Counted from the stretch's first letter, positions 26,535 to 34,376 are shown. The stretch: DNA of 64,000 nucleotides from an uncultured Candidatus Saccharibacteria bacterium (GCA_946414345.1 CAMKOB010000001.1:1-64000); one strand, 5' to 3'. Numbers and translations: made by a program. Notes: generated by a model from the sequence alone, not told the origin.

Positions 26535-27056
26535 TTATATTGCCGCTTCAACTGCCGCCCAAGTCGCGTCGTCGTTGTTTGCAGGAATCGTAATTGATAC
26601 TTGCGAACCTTCGTGCAAGCGGAAATATGTCACCGAAGCATAAAGGATTTGATATTCTCGCCCAGAAACTTCTACGTAGTATTTGTCATCATGATGCGTT
26701 AAAGTGCCAATTACAGTCTTGCGCTCAACTGGCCCAATTTGTTTGTAGGTGAATTTACCGTCATCACCAATGGTAAGTTTCATAATATCGCCCTCGACAA
26801 GTTTCGACTTTGAAGCGTAGTTAGCTGGCACTGGATAATTTTTACCGTCAGGTCCAATCATAATTTGGCCGTCGAATATTCCTTCAATTACTTTGCCCTC
26901 AGGGCCAGATAATACAGTATCTCTTGGGGCAGTAATGGTATCACCATCGCCCAAAACGGAAACCAACAACTCTTTTGCGGCAGCCAAATTAGTTTCAGCC
27001 TCAGTAATAAGACTACGCAACCTTTTTATTTGTTTTTCTGGTATTTCAGACATCAC
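26535..27056 (-). CDS. Hypothetical protein, 173 aa, helix plus beta domain
   Basis: A probable N-terminal coiled coil (PEKQIKRLRSLITEAETNLAAAKELL) is followed by a beta-rich region with IEGIFDGQIMIGPDGKNYPVPANYASKSKLVEGD, reminiscent of small barrel domains, and a second beta segment (TVIGTLTHHDDKYYVEVSG). No signal peptide. Function unknown, though it looks like a genuine conserved protein. Two adjacent starts, GTG at 27056 and ATG at 27053, follow a GAGG; ATG is equally possible. Confidence 0.65.
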   Translation of the reverse strand: MMSEIPEKQIKRLRSLITEAETNLAAAKELLVSVLGDGDTITAPRDTVLSGPEGKVIEGIFDGQIMIGPDGKNYPVPANYASKSKLVEGDIMKLTIGDDGKFTYKQIGPVERKTVIGTLTHHDDKYYVEVSGREYQILYASVTYFRLHEGSQVSITIPANNDDATWAAVEAAI

Positions 27057-27191
27057 CTCGCATCCTGTCTATATATAGTATTAATATTATAATATATCAC
27101 CCAACCCAAAAAGTCAACATTTCTTCCAGAAAGTTTTCCACCGCTTTAACACCGGTAATGCTCAGATTGTTGTAAAAAATACATTTAGTAT
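27057..27191. other. Intergenic region without recognised function
   Basis: AT-rich at the left end, where TATATA and TATAAT-like strings may form the minus-strand promoter of the 173-residue protein. No ORF, hairpin terminator or RNA gene was recognised in the rest. Confidence 0.3.
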
Positions 27192-28247
27192 CTATTTATC
27201 AACTTTCCAAAGTCCTGTGTGTTTTTTGCCTTCATAAACCATTGTCGGAATTCCGCGTACCCTTAATTCATTTTCAACGATATAACGGTTTTCATTAATT
27301 TTATCTGTAATCTCTGGATAGTCAACGATTTCGTGCAGTTTTTCTAATCCATCTTTATTAAATCCACTGTCGATTAGCCATCCATCTAAAACGTCTCCTG
27401 CTTCTTCTTTTGAATAATAATTATTAAACAAATCTTGATATGATCGCATTTCTTCATCTTTCCAAGTAAAAATTCTGTCTAGTATCTCTAAAGCCATACC
27501 GGATTTGAGCTGTTCTGCTGCAAACATATAACGCACAATCAACTCCGAACTTGCAAACTTAAAGGATCCATCTGCATCTTGAATTGGGAAAGGTACTAGA
27601 CGTACGTTGTAATTATCAAAGAAATCAGCTTCTTTTTGATTACGATAAGAAGTCATACAAACTGAGCAACCCGGATCAAGAATATCTAATGCTATCGGTG
27701 TATTATCTGGCAGCTCAGTGTTCACGGTAATATAGTTGAAATTGAACTCATCGGCATTATAATTACGGAATTTATCTGGAATGGCTTCAAATATTTCTCC
27801 CCACTCCTCGAACCAGCGCCCAGTTGCTTCAAATATGTTTTTTGGTTCATTTTGGTCTATTGAACACATCTCTGCACCAAGCGAACAAGCTGATGGCTTA
27901 GTGACATTGCACGAGCCTAGCGCCCAAAGCGCAAGTAATGATTTCACTGCGGTAAGTAAGGCCCAGACTGCTACAATAACAATAATTATTGATAATATTT
28001 CAATAATGGCCGATAAAGGTTTTACTAACTTCGGATGTTTTACGATCACGCGCGACAAAATTGTGTTTTTAACATCGTCTTTAAAACCGGTTTCACATTT
28101 TTGTAAACGTACCTTTTTCCAAAGGCATCCCCAAGCTTTCTTAAACATTTTCCAATAAGCCTTGCCGACAGCTGGCTTAAAGATAGAAACAATGGCTACA
28201 AACACCCCAATCAAAGCCAAGATAATAAAAGCTGCTATACACACCAT
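27192..28247 (-). CDS. Membrane-anchored thioredoxin-fold (DsbA-like) protein
   Basis: Two hydrophobic segments (about residues 2-24 and 82-108) precede a domain on the outer side of the membrane. ALDILDPGCSVCMTSYRNQK near residue 190 has a CxxC redox site in thioredoxin context, and VRGIPTMVYEGKKHTGL near the C-terminus supplies the cis-proline loop. This is the layout of a DsbA-type oxidoreductase for disulfide formation in exported proteins, in line with the Cys-containing secreted proteins in this window. No VKOR domain is visible here. Confidence 0.7.
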   Translation of the reverse strand: MVCIAAFIILALIGVFVAIVSIFKPAVGKAYWKMFKKAWGCLWKKVRLQKCETGFKDDVKNTILSRVIVKHPKLVKPLSAIIEILSIIIVIVAVWALLTAVKSLLALWALGSCNVTKPSACSLGAEMCSIDQNEPKNIFEATGRWFEEWGEIFEAIPDKFRNYNADEFNFNYITVNTELPDNTPIALDILDPGCSVCMTSYRNQKEADFFDNYNVRLVPFPIQDADGSFKFASSELIVRYMFAAEQLKSGMALEILDRIFTWKDEEMRSYQDLFNNYYSKEEAGDVLDGWLIDSGFNKDGLEKLHEIVDYPEITDKINENRYIVENELRVRGIPTMVYEGKKHTGLWKVDK

Positions 28248-28265
28248 AATACAAATATTTTACCA

Positions 28266-29429
28266 CTAGTTTATTATTTTGCCCAGTACCTTTTTGACTT
28301 TTTCAATGTCGCTAACCCGATTATGGAGCCCTAAAGAAAATCTTACAAGCGGTGGACAGCCAAGCACGTGATCCAAATAATAATGCACGCAGAAATAACC
28401 AGTGCGCGCCATGATGTTTTCGCGCGACAAAGCCTCACCAAGAAGATGCGAGTCTACACCCTCTACATAAAACGACATTGTTGGATTAGCTTCTTTATTG
28501 ATTAGATTTACTTTAGTCGAGCTATTTAAAAACTCAAACAATTCTTTAGTATTATTCTCTAAATTTTGCCAATCGTGCTTTGGTAGTTTTTCAATCCAGT
28601 CAATGGCGGCGCCGAGACCAATAATTTCGCCCCAAGCCTGCAACCCAGATTCGAACCTAGTAAAACGGTGCTCCTTATTTTCTGCTGAAAGCTGATAGGA
28701 TTCTTTTTGTACATCGTCTACCATACCGCCGCCCAACCAATACGATTCCAAAACTTTTACCAAATCATCATTCCAAACAATCACGCCGAGCGACGGAGCG
28801 TAAAGCTTATGTGCCGAAAAACAAATTGCATCCACCTCTACGCCACGGAGAATATCTACTGAATGCGCCATTGCTTGCGCCGCATCAATTATTAAAATTC
28901 CACCAGCCTTATGCACGGCCTTACACATGCTTTCGATGTTGAGCAACTTCCGCCCATCAATATTTGAAGCGGCATTTACTACTACAATTGCATCGGAAAA
29001 ATCATACGCGCTTAAATCGATAGATCCATCTTCTTCGCGTACCATTACTTCGCGCGGTAATCCGGTTCTCTCAGAAAAGGCCAAAGTACCAAGAAAGGGC
29101 GAATTATGCTCAATGTCACTCGTCATAATCTTTGAAAACTTAGTAGGATTAATCTGTGATAATATAAGATTGATACCGTAAGTTGTATTAAGAGTAAAAG
29201 AAACGGTATATTTGCGCTCTTTTAACTTTAGGTATTTCAAAACCTTTTCCCTTGTATCATCGACTAGAGCATCAGTCTCCCGCCCCCATCTGTATTTAAC
29301 TCTTTCGCCGCAAGAATTATGTTCTGTATAGTATTTATTTAAAGCATTTATTACTGGTCTTGGACGCAAACTCTGACAAGCTGCATCCAAATATACCTCC
29401 CCTTCACCCAAATAGTCAAAATCATTCAT
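28266..29429 (-). CDS. Class V aminotransferase, SufS/CsdA-like
   Basis: PLP enzyme related to cysteine desulfurases. VYLDAACQSLRPRPVINAL is the N-terminal motif, DIEHNSPFLG corresponds to the usual EHxS region, ILIIDAAQAMAHSVDI carries the PLP aspartate, ICFSAHKLYAPSLGVIVW has the PLP lysine, and ARTGYFCVHYYL offers a Cys at the SufS catalytic position. 387 residues, normal. It differs from the IscS-like enzyme at 10701-11903, so the genome has two branches of the family. SufS or an isopenicillin-N-epimerase-like lyase are both possible. Divergent from rplJ. Confidence 0.75.
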   Translation of the reverse strand: MNDFDYLGEGEVYLDAACQSLRPRPVINALNKYYTEHNSCGERVKYRWGRETDALVDDTREKVLKYLKLKERKYTVSFTLNTTYGINLILSQINPTKFSKIMTSDIEHNSPFLGTLAFSERTGLPREVMVREEDGSIDLSAYDFSDAIVVVNAASNIDGRKLLNIESMCKAVHKAGGILIIDAAQAMAHSVDILRGVEVDAICFSAHKLYAPSLGVIVWNDDLVKVLESYWLGGGMVDDVQKESYQLSAENKEHRFTRFESGLQAWGEIIGLGAAIDWIEKLPKHDWQNLENNTKELFEFLNSSTKVNLINKEANPTMSFYVEGVDSHLLGEALSRENIMARTGYFCVHYYLDHVLGCPPLVRFSLGLHNRVSDIEKVKKVLGKIIN

Positions 29430-29436
29430 ATACTAT

Positions 29437-29442
29437 ATTATA
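29437..29442 (-). promoter_or_regulatory. -10 box for the class V aminotransferase, leaderless type
   Basis: TATAAT on the minus strand, 7 bases before the ATG and divergent from the rplJ promoter. Confidence 0.5.
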
Positions 29443-29444
29443 CA

Positions 29445-29473
29445 TTGTTTTTTTGAAAAAAGTATGATATAAT
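29445..29473 (+). promoter_or_regulatory. Promoter of rplJ-rplL
   Basis: TTGTTT (29445-29450), 17-base spacer, TGA-TATAAT (29468-29473). Unlike the leaderless genes, it is followed by a leader of about 125 bases. Confidence 0.65.
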
Positions 29474-29480
29474 TTCAATA

Positions 29481-29560
29481 GTTACCAAAGACAGTGGCGG
29501 TGCGAAAGCGCTTAATCATGCCACCGAGGCAAATCTTGTATCATTTGGTGACGCTATTTA
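29481..29560 (+). ncRNA. Ribosomal protein L10 leader
   Basis: The 5' leader of rplJ contains the paired blocks GTGGCGGTGCGAAAGCGC and GCCACCGAGGC, with AAGACAG ahead and TCATTTGGTGAC beyond. This is the pattern of the L10 leader, where L10(L7/L12)4 binds its own mRNA to repress translation of rplJ-rplL. Boundaries are estimated by eye. Confidence 0.7.
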
Positions 29561-29605
29561 ACAATTAGCTAGCTTTTAATATAAAGGATAACCAAAGGAC
29601 TTTTT

Positions 29606-30103
29606 ATGGCAATTTCAAAAGATAAAAAGAACGCATTGGTTGCTGAATTAACCGAACTTCTGAATGATTCCAAAATGGTAGTCTATGCAAAATATCAAGG
29701 ACTTACCGTTGCAGAACTTCAAGAACTTCGCAAAATTGCACGCGAGGCTGGTGTTAAAATAAAAGTAGTGAAAAACCGTCTAGTAAAAGTAGCGATGAAA
29801 GAAATCGCTGCCTATAAAGACACTGAAGCTTCTAATCTAACTGGTCAATTGCTCTATGCGCTTGGCACAGATGAAGATTTCGATGCTGCAAAGGTGCTCA
29901 CTAAATTCGCCAAAACCCATGACAAAATGGAATTAATTGGTGGTTTTAATTCTGAAGGCGCTAGCCTTAGTACCGAAGAGGTCAAAACTCTCGGTTCCCT
30001 CCCGACCAAGAACGAACTTATCGCCCAGGTGGTGGATACTTTGTTGTCTGGCATCAATGGCGTCGTTTCTGGCTTGGAAAAGCATGCAGAAAGCAACCAA
30101 TAA
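29606..30103 (+). CDS. rplJ: 50S ribosomal protein L10
   Basis: Forms the base of the L7/L12 stalk on 23S rRNA. The N-terminal region MAISKDKKNALVAELTELLNDSKMVVYAKYQGLTVAELQELRKIAREAGVKIKVVKNRL has its normal order, and the C-terminal helix that binds L7/L12 dimers is present (ELIAQVVDTLLSGINGVVSGL, split here by motif). 165 residues. Regulated by the leader structure above. rplL follows after 21 bases. Confidence 0.97.
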   Translation: MAISKDKKNALVAELTELLNDSKMVVYAKYQGLTVAELQELRKIAREAGVKIKVVKNRLVKVAMKEIAAYKDTEASNLTGQLLYALGTDEDFDAAKVLTKFAKTHDKMELIGGFNSEGASLSTEEVKTLGSLPTKNELIAQVVDTLLSGINGVVSGLEKHAESNQ

Positions 30104-30124
30104 TTATTAGAAAGGAATATTAAT

Positions 30125-30499
30125 ATGGCAACTGATATTAAGAAGTTGGCCGAAGAGCTTGTCAATATGACTGTGCTCGAAGTTAACGAACTCAAAACTG
30201 TCCTCAAGGACGAATACGGCATCGAGCCTGTCGCCGCTGTAGCTGTTGCTGCTGCCGGTGATGCAGGTGCTGCTGCCGCTGATGAAAAATCTGAGTATGA
30301 CGTGGTATTGAAAGATGCTGGTGCTCAGAAGATTGCAGTTATCAAGGCCGTAAAGGAAGCAACTGGACTTGGTCTTGGCGAAGCAAAAGCTATCGTAGAT
30401 GGCGCTCCTGCTACCGTCAAAGAAAAAGTCGCCAAAGCCGACGCCGAAGCAATGAAGAAAGCTCTCGAAGAAGCTGGTGCGACCGTCGAACTCGCGTAA
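30125..30499 (+). CDS. rplL: 50S ribosomal protein L7/L12
   Basis: Stalk protein that recruits translation GTPases. An N-terminal dimerisation helix, an Ala/Gly-rich hinge ([15 protein letters not shown]) and the C-terminal factor-binding domain ([20 protein letters not shown], then [12 protein letters not shown]) are all present. AAAGGA lies about 9 bases before the ATG. 124 residues. Followed by a strong terminator. Confidence 0.97.
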   Translation: MATDIKKLAEELVNMTVLEVNELKTVLKDEYGIEPVAAVAVAAAGDAGAAAADEKSEYDVVLKDAGAQKIAVIKAVKEATGLGLGEAKAIVDGAPATVKEKVAKADAEAMKKALEEAGATVELA

Positions 30500-30523
30500 A
30501 TACACTAATGCTAGCAATTGTTC

Positions 30524-30553
30524 AAAAAACCACCCATGAAAGGGTGGTTTTTT
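30524..30553. terminator. Bidirectional terminator after rplL
   Basis: A perfect 12-bp stem AAAAAACCACCC/GGGTGGTTTTTT. It serves rplL on the plus strand and the convergent membrane protein on the minus strand. Confidence 0.9.
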
Positions 30554-30556
30554 GAT

Positions 30557-31123
30557 TTAATCTTCACCTCGTGTCGTTGTAAACTGCACAACGCTACCTA
30601 GAGCGGCGCCACCAAACAACAGTGGGAAATAATAAATTGCTGGATCCATGCCAGTCGCAAAGAATAATATTAAGGTTGTAATAGTGTAAGAACCGACTAG
30701 CGCGGTAGCTAAAATAATTGCCGGTTTAACCAACATCGCGGCCGAACCAGCCAATACGACGCCAATTACGGCTCCGATAATAATTGTTTGAACGTCGGTG
30801 CCGAAATATTGTATGGTTACCATCATAGTTAAGGCAAAAACTGCAACACTTATACAAACTTTCTCAATAGTAAAACCAAACATCGCAAGAAGCAACCCTC
30901 CGACCAGCGGAAAAACATTTTGCCAAAATACATCATTTACGATGTCTGGCATCACATTTGCCAATGATGGCATAAAAACTACCACCAGGTTAAAGCCAAT
31001 CAAAAACCAAAGAATAAAGAACGCTATCTTTTTGACTTTAAAGCCGGCGAATAACAACAATAAGCCGACTATTGCCATCATTATTACTTCTGTATGATTA
31101 AGAAAACTAAAATTTATATTCAT
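30557..31123 (-). CDS. Multi-pass membrane protein, TMEM198/DUF4203-like
   Basis: Six or seven hydrophobic segments with Gly-rich repeats (VGLLLLFAGFKVKKIAFFILWF; PLVGGLLLAMFGF; IIIGAVIGVVLAGSAAMLVKP) fill the 188 residues. The pattern resembles TMEM198/DUF4203 membrane proteins, whose bacterial function is unknown. It starts 6 bases after a TATAAT and converges on rplL. Confidence 0.6.
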   Translation of the reverse strand: MNINFSFLNHTEVIMMAIVGLLLLFAGFKVKKIAFFILWFLIGFNLVVVFMPSLANVMPDIVNDVFWQNVFPLVGGLLLAMFGFTIEKVCISVAVFALTMMVTIQYFGTDVQTIIIGAVIGVVLAGSAAMLVKPAIILATALVGSYTITTLILFFATGMDPAIYYFPLLFGGAALGSVVQFTTTRGED

Positions 31124-31129
31124 AAAATC

Positions 31130-31135
31130 ATTATA
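31130..31135 (-). promoter_or_regulatory. -10 box for the TMEM198-like gene, leaderless type
   Basis: TGTTATAAT on the minus strand, 6 bases before the ATG. Confidence 0.5.
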
Positions 31136-31149
31136 ACATAACTTGTTTG

Positions 31150-32079
31150 TTAGTTATAAAGATTTTCGATTTCAATCGAGGGACCCATCGTGGTAGTGAT
31201 AAACACGCTCTTTACGTAGGTACCTTTAATAGAAGCAGGTTTTTGTGACTTTAGTGAATCAAAGAATGTGTTAGCATTTTCAAGTAACTTATCTGCACCA
31301 AATGAAACTTTACCAAGACCAATATGGACAATTGATTGCTTATCAACACGGTATTCAACCTTACCGGCCTTAGACTCTTTGACGGCTTTTTCGACATCCA
31401 TGGTCACGGTGCCAGCCTTTGGATTTGGCATTAGGCCTTTGGGGCCGAGCAACCTTGCATATTTACCAAGCTTTGGCATATATTGTGGTGTAGAAATCAA
31501 AACATCGAAATCAATCACGCCTTTTTCGAGTTGCTTTAAGAATTCTTCGTCTTCAGCAATATCAGCACCAGCAGCCTTAGCGGCTTTACAAACATCAAGT
31601 GGAGCAAAAACCGCGACGCGCACACTTTTACCATTACCATTTGGCAAAACTATGGTAGTACGAATATTCTGGTCTGCCTGGCGTGGATCAACACCGAGTC
31701 TTGCATGAGCTTCTACAGAAGCATCGAATTTCACTGGGCTAGTCTTAATAGCTAGTTCCAAGGCATCCTTAAGATTATAAACTTTTCCCTTTTCAATCAA
31801 TTTATAAGCCTCTTGGTACTTCTTACCACGACGCTCGATACGTGGACGAGTCACTGGCTTTGCGCCTTTTGGCTTCTCGCCAGCAGCATCCGCAGCGGCA
31901 CGCTCAGCCTTACGAGCCTGACGCTCTTCCTCGGCTTTTACTTCTTCGTAGTGCTTCTTGGATTTCTTACCAGACTTAGCAAAAGTTTCTGGCTCTGCTA
32001 CCTCTACATCTTTAGTTTCGGTCTCAGCTACTTCAGTAGTTTCGACATTATCAAGTTTTTTGGCTTCATCTTCAGCCAT
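31150..32079 (-). CDS. rplA: 50S ribosomal protein L1 with N-terminal extension
   Basis: Builds the mobile L1 stalk at the E site and usually represses its own mRNA. The core runs from about residue 85 (RGKKYQEAYKLIEKGKVYNL) through KFDASVEAHARLGVDPRQAD, LLGPKGLMPNPKAGTVT and YRVDKQSIVHIGLGKVSF. Before it is an extra segment of about 80 residues, first acidic (VETTEVAETETKDVEVAEP) then Lys/Arg-rich, absent from standard L1 (about 230 residues); its role is unknown. It is transcribed divergently from rplK, although the two are normally one operon. TCCTTT before the start codon on the plus strand gives an AAAGGA ribosome site. Confidence 0.95.
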   Translation of the reverse strand: MAEDEAKKLDNVETTEVAETETKDVEVAEPETFAKSGKKSKKHYEEVKAEEERQARKAERAAADAAGEKPKGAKPVTRPRIERRGKKYQEAYKLIEKGKVYNLKDALELAIKTSPVKFDASVEAHARLGVDPRQADQNIRTTIVLPNGNGKSVRVAVFAPLDVCKAAKAAGADIAEDEEFLKQLEKGVIDFDVLISTPQYMPKLGKYARLLGPKGLMPNPKAGTVTMDVEKAVKESKAGKVEYRVDKQSIVHIGLGKVSFGADKLLENANTFFDSLKSQKPASIKGTYVKSVFITTTMGPSIEIENLYN

Positions 32080-32094
32080 AATATTATCCTTTCT

Positions 32095-32122
32095 GTGGTG
32101 CTAACGGGTGTAACCCTCCCAC
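32095..32122 (-). promoter_or_regulatory. Candidate L1 autoregulatory hairpin in the rplA leader
   Basis: On the minus strand the leader folds as GTGG-GA-GGGT-tac-ACCC-GTTAGCA-CCAC: two short helices separated by an asymmetric internal loop. That is the known architecture of L1-binding sites in rRNA and mRNA. It stands just ahead of the rplA ribosome site. Confidence 0.55.
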
Positions 32123-32140
32123 GGTTAATTGAATATTGAT

Positions 32141-32169
32141 ATTATACCAAAAAAATAAAGAATTGACAA
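32141..32169 (-). promoter_or_regulatory. Promoter of rplA
   Basis: On the minus strand: TTGTCA (32164-32169), 17-base spacer, TGG-TATAAT (32141-32146). Its -35 box overlaps the rplK -35 box. Confidence 0.75.
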
Positions 32170-32191
32170 GAGTAAAAAACAGGAGTATAAT
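32163..32191 (+). promoter_or_regulatory. Consensus promoter of rplK
   Basis: TTGACA (32163-32168), 17-base spacer, TATAAT (32186-32191): a full consensus match, sharing bases 32164-32168 with the divergent rplA -35. Confidence 0.85.
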
Positions 32192-32243
32192 AGTAACTGT
32201 TACGTAAATGCTTCTAAAATAATAAAATAATAAGGATTTTGCT

Positions 32244-32669
32244 ATGGCAGAGAAAAAAGTAATTGGGAATTTGAAACTAAGAATTCCTGGTGGCAAAGCA
32301 ACAGCTGGCCCTCCGGTAGGTTCTACCCTTGGTCAATGGGGCTTAAATATGATGGATTTTATTAATCCATTTAATGAGAAGACCAAAGAATTCATGGGTA
32401 AGAATGTGATTGTTCATATTAAGGTTTACGAAGATCGTACATTTGATTGGACTTGCCTTGGCCAGCCAGTTGATGATTTGATTCGCGAAGCAATTAAACT
32501 CGACAAAGGCTCTGGTAAGCCAAATGTTGATAAGGTTGGTAAGATTACTCGTGCTCAGCTCGAGGAAATAGCTCAAAAGAAAATGGACCAACTAAATGCC
32601 GTCGACCTAGAAGGCGCAGTCAAAATTGTCGCTGGTACTGCCCGTTCGATGGGTGTAACTATCGAATAA
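32244..32669 (+). CDS. rplK: 50S ribosomal protein L11
   Basis: Binds the GTPase-associated centre of 23S rRNA. LKLRIPGGKATAGPPVGSTLGQWGLNMMDFINPFNEKT contains the Pro-rich hinge region of L11, and the C-terminal RNA-binding domain ends GTARSMGVTIE. 141 residues, normal. It stands alone here with its own strong promoter and terminator instead of leading an L11-L1 operon. Confidence 0.97.
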   Translation: MAEKKVIGNLKLRIPGGKATAGPPVGSTLGQWGLNMMDFINPFNEKTKEFMGKNVIVHIKVYEDRTFDWTCLGQPVDDLIREAIKLDKGSGKPNVDKVGKITRAQLEEIAQKKMDQLNAVDLEGAVKIVAGTARSMGVTIE

Positions 32670-32682
32670 TAAATTAATGCCT

Positions 32683-32714
32683 AAAAAAGCAACGGTTCAC
32701 GCCGTTGCTTTTTT
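32683..32714 (+). terminator. Intrinsic terminator of rplK
   Basis: A 13-bp stem AAAAAAGCAACGG/CCGTTGCTTTTTT with a T-tract. The -35 of the next gene lies inside the right arm. Confidence 0.9.
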
Positions 32715-32733
32715 GTGTTGTTCATGCTATAAT
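32705..32733 (+). promoter_or_regulatory. Promoter of the 32792-33262 gene
   Basis: TTGCTT (32705-32710), 17-base spacer, TGC-TATAAT (32728-32733). A TCCGC/GCGGA hairpin (32744-32765) starts about 4 bases after the predicted transcript start. Confidence 0.6.
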
Positions 32734-32791
32734 AAAAAAATAATCCGCTTTGTGTGTCGGGCGGAAAATACAAATACGGGGGGTTATAAAA

Positions 32792-33262
32792 GTGACACAG
32801 GAACACTTGCAGGAAGTTAGCGAGATACGAAGAAACATTTTTTTCGAATCCCCAGAAGACGAAGAGCTCTGGACTGAGTCCTTTACTACAGCAATGCAGC
32901 TCTGGGAAGATTTCGCCGAAGGCTATCGTACGGCAATCATCGAGTATAAGTTTCTCGCGGCCGAGCGTCGCAAAGCAAAAATATGCCCGATTTATGCCAT
33001 ACCGAAAGGTATCATCAACGAGTATCCCGTCATCAGATTCTTCTTTTGCCTCGACGAGATTTCGGCGCGTGAATATTTAAGAGATATTCGCGCAGAAGAA
33101 TTGCCGGCCAGGACTATGAGATTGTTGGAAACAATCGAAACGAACCATGCATACAACAGCATTGTCACGAGAGTGAAAGAGTTTCGTTACCGGCAAAAAC
33201 ATGGGTACGGCAAGACGTGCTACTGTTACGGGCTCTCCACGCGTCTTCCTTCTCGCAAATAA
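32792..33262 (+). CDS. Hypothetical protein, 156 aa, orphan cassette
   Basis: No family recognised. Soluble, charged and aromatic, likely helical (MQLWEDFAEGYRTAIIEYKF), ending in a basic, Tyr/Cys-rich tail (KTCYCYGLSTRLPSRK). A GTG start at 32792 is preferred over an in-frame upstream TTG/GTG region because a GGGGGG tract stands about 8 bases ahead; this is not certain. It has its own promoter, leader hairpin and terminator and is wedged between rplK and nusG. Codon use is GC-rich like the other orphan cassettes. Confidence 0.65.
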   Translation: MTQEHLQEVSEIRRNIFFESPEDEELWTESFTTAMQLWEDFAEGYRTAIIEYKFLAAERRKAKICPIYAIPKGIINEYPVIRFFFCLDEISAREYLRDIRAEELPARTMRLLETIETNHAYNSIVTRVKEFRYRQKHGYGKTCYCYGLSTRLPSRK

Positions 33263-33274
33263 TTTTCTGCAAAA

Positions 33275-33296
33275 GGCCGCCCCGTATGGGGCGGCC
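33275..33296. terminator. Hairpin terminator between the orphan gene and nusG
   Basis: A perfect GGCCGCCCC/GGGGCGGCC stem. The T-run (TTTT) is on the minus-strand side, so it probably ends nusG transcription; on the plus strand it ends AATCACTTTT. Confidence 0.8.
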
Positions 33297-33320
33297 AATC
33301 ACTTTTATAATGGCCTAGAA

Positions 33321-33869
33321 CTAAGCCAATTGTTTTACTTGCAAAGCGTCAAGCTCTACAGGGGTTTCACGGCCAAACATACTTACCATGACTTTTAACT
33401 TGCCTTTAGCGCCGTCAATCTCAGAAACTGTTCCCTCAAATCCTTTAAATGGACCATCGGTAATTGATACCACCTCACCAATTTCATATTTAACCGAAAA
33501 CTTCGGGTCTTCTACGCCCATACGTTTCTTGATCTTAGAGATTTCTTTTTCGGAAACAGGAGTTGGCTGTGTGCCAGTGCCGATAAAGCCAGTTACGCCA
33601 GGAGTGTTACGAATTATATACCATGTTTCATCAGAGAGTTTCATGTCAACCAATACGTAACCTTGCAAAATCTTGCGATCCACAACCTTACGCTTGCCAT
33701 TTTTGATTTCAATCTGTTTTTCTTTTGGTACAATCGCCTCAAAAATTTTACCTTTCATTTCTGGTGTTTTTACACGCTGGTTTACCGAATCAGCCACCTT
33801 ATCTTCATAGCCACTATAGGTGGAGATTGCATACCACGCACGAGTGTCATCATATCTATTTACTGCCAT
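33321..33869 (-). CDS. nusG: Transcription antitermination/termination factor NusG
   Basis: Binds RNA polymerase and couples it to Rho or the ribosome. NGN domain at residues 1-115 (RAWYAISTYSGYEDKVADSVNQR; GYVLVDMKLSDETWYIIRNTPGVTGFIG, split here by motif) and C-terminal KOW domain (VSITDGPFKGFEGTVSEIDG). 182 residues, normal. It follows secE on the same strand by 14 bases, the standard secE-nusG pair. Confidence 0.97.
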   Translation of the reverse strand: MAVNRYDDTRAWYAISTYSGYEDKVADSVNQRVKTPEMKGKIFEAIVPKEKQIEIKNGKRKVVDRKILQGYVLVDMKLSDETWYIIRNTPGVTGFIGTGTQPTPVSEKEISKIKKRMGVEDPKFSVKYEIGEVVSITDGPFKGFEGTVSEIDGAKGKLKVMVSMFGRETPVELDALQVKQLA

Positions 33870-33883
33870 TTGTAATCCTTTCT

Positions 33884-34270
33884 TTAATTACCTAATATTA
33901 AACCAAATATAAATCTAAAGAATAAATCAAGGAGTAGAATAATCACCATGAAAAGTGCGGTGTAAACAAACACGGCAAATACCATTTTCCAGGTCGCTTT
34001 ACGATTCGGCCAACGTACCTGGCGAATTTCTTTCCAAGAATCCCTCAAATATCGGCCAAGCGCTACAAATGGACGGAATAAAATAAATACCTTTTTACCG
34101 CTCTTTTGGCTTTTCTTTTCGGCTTTTTTTGCTTTTTTCTGCTCTTTTAGTTTGGCTTTTTCGGACTTCTTGTCTTGCACGACTACTTTTTTGCGTGTAA
34201 TCGTCGGCTCGTCCTGGACTTCTGGTTTGGTGGGCCCATCGCTTGCCTTGATTCTGGTGATCTTCGCCAT
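33884..34270 (-). CDS. secE: Protein translocase subunit SecE with basic N-terminal extension
   Basis: Clamps SecY in the Sec translocon. The conserved helix and membrane anchor are at the end: YLRDSWKEIRQVRWPNRKATW followed by one hydrophobic segment (VFAVFVYTALFMVIILLLDL). The first 70 residues are a Lys-rich linker (KKAKKAEKKSQKSGKK) that minimal SecE proteins lack. AAGGAG lies 6 bases before the ATG, with TATAAT about 20 bases upstream. Confidence 0.93.
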   Translation of the reverse strand: MAKITRIKASDGPTKPEVQDEPTITRKKVVVQDKKSEKAKLKEQKKAKKAEKKSQKSGKKVFILFRPFVALGRYLRDSWKEIRQVRWPNRKATWKMVFAVFVYTALFMVIILLLDLFFRFIFGLILGN

Positions 34271-34376
34271 AATGCTCCTTTTATTCTATTATAACACATC
34301 AAAAAAGTCTGATACCAGACTTGTCAATAGTATAGCGCATATTAATGAATAATACAAGACTTTTTTAAAAAAAATG

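Noticed and set aside
28640..28665. GATTCGAACC as a tRNA T-loop
   Set aside because: Lies within the class V aminotransferase coding sequence and no acceptor, D or anticodon arms surround it.
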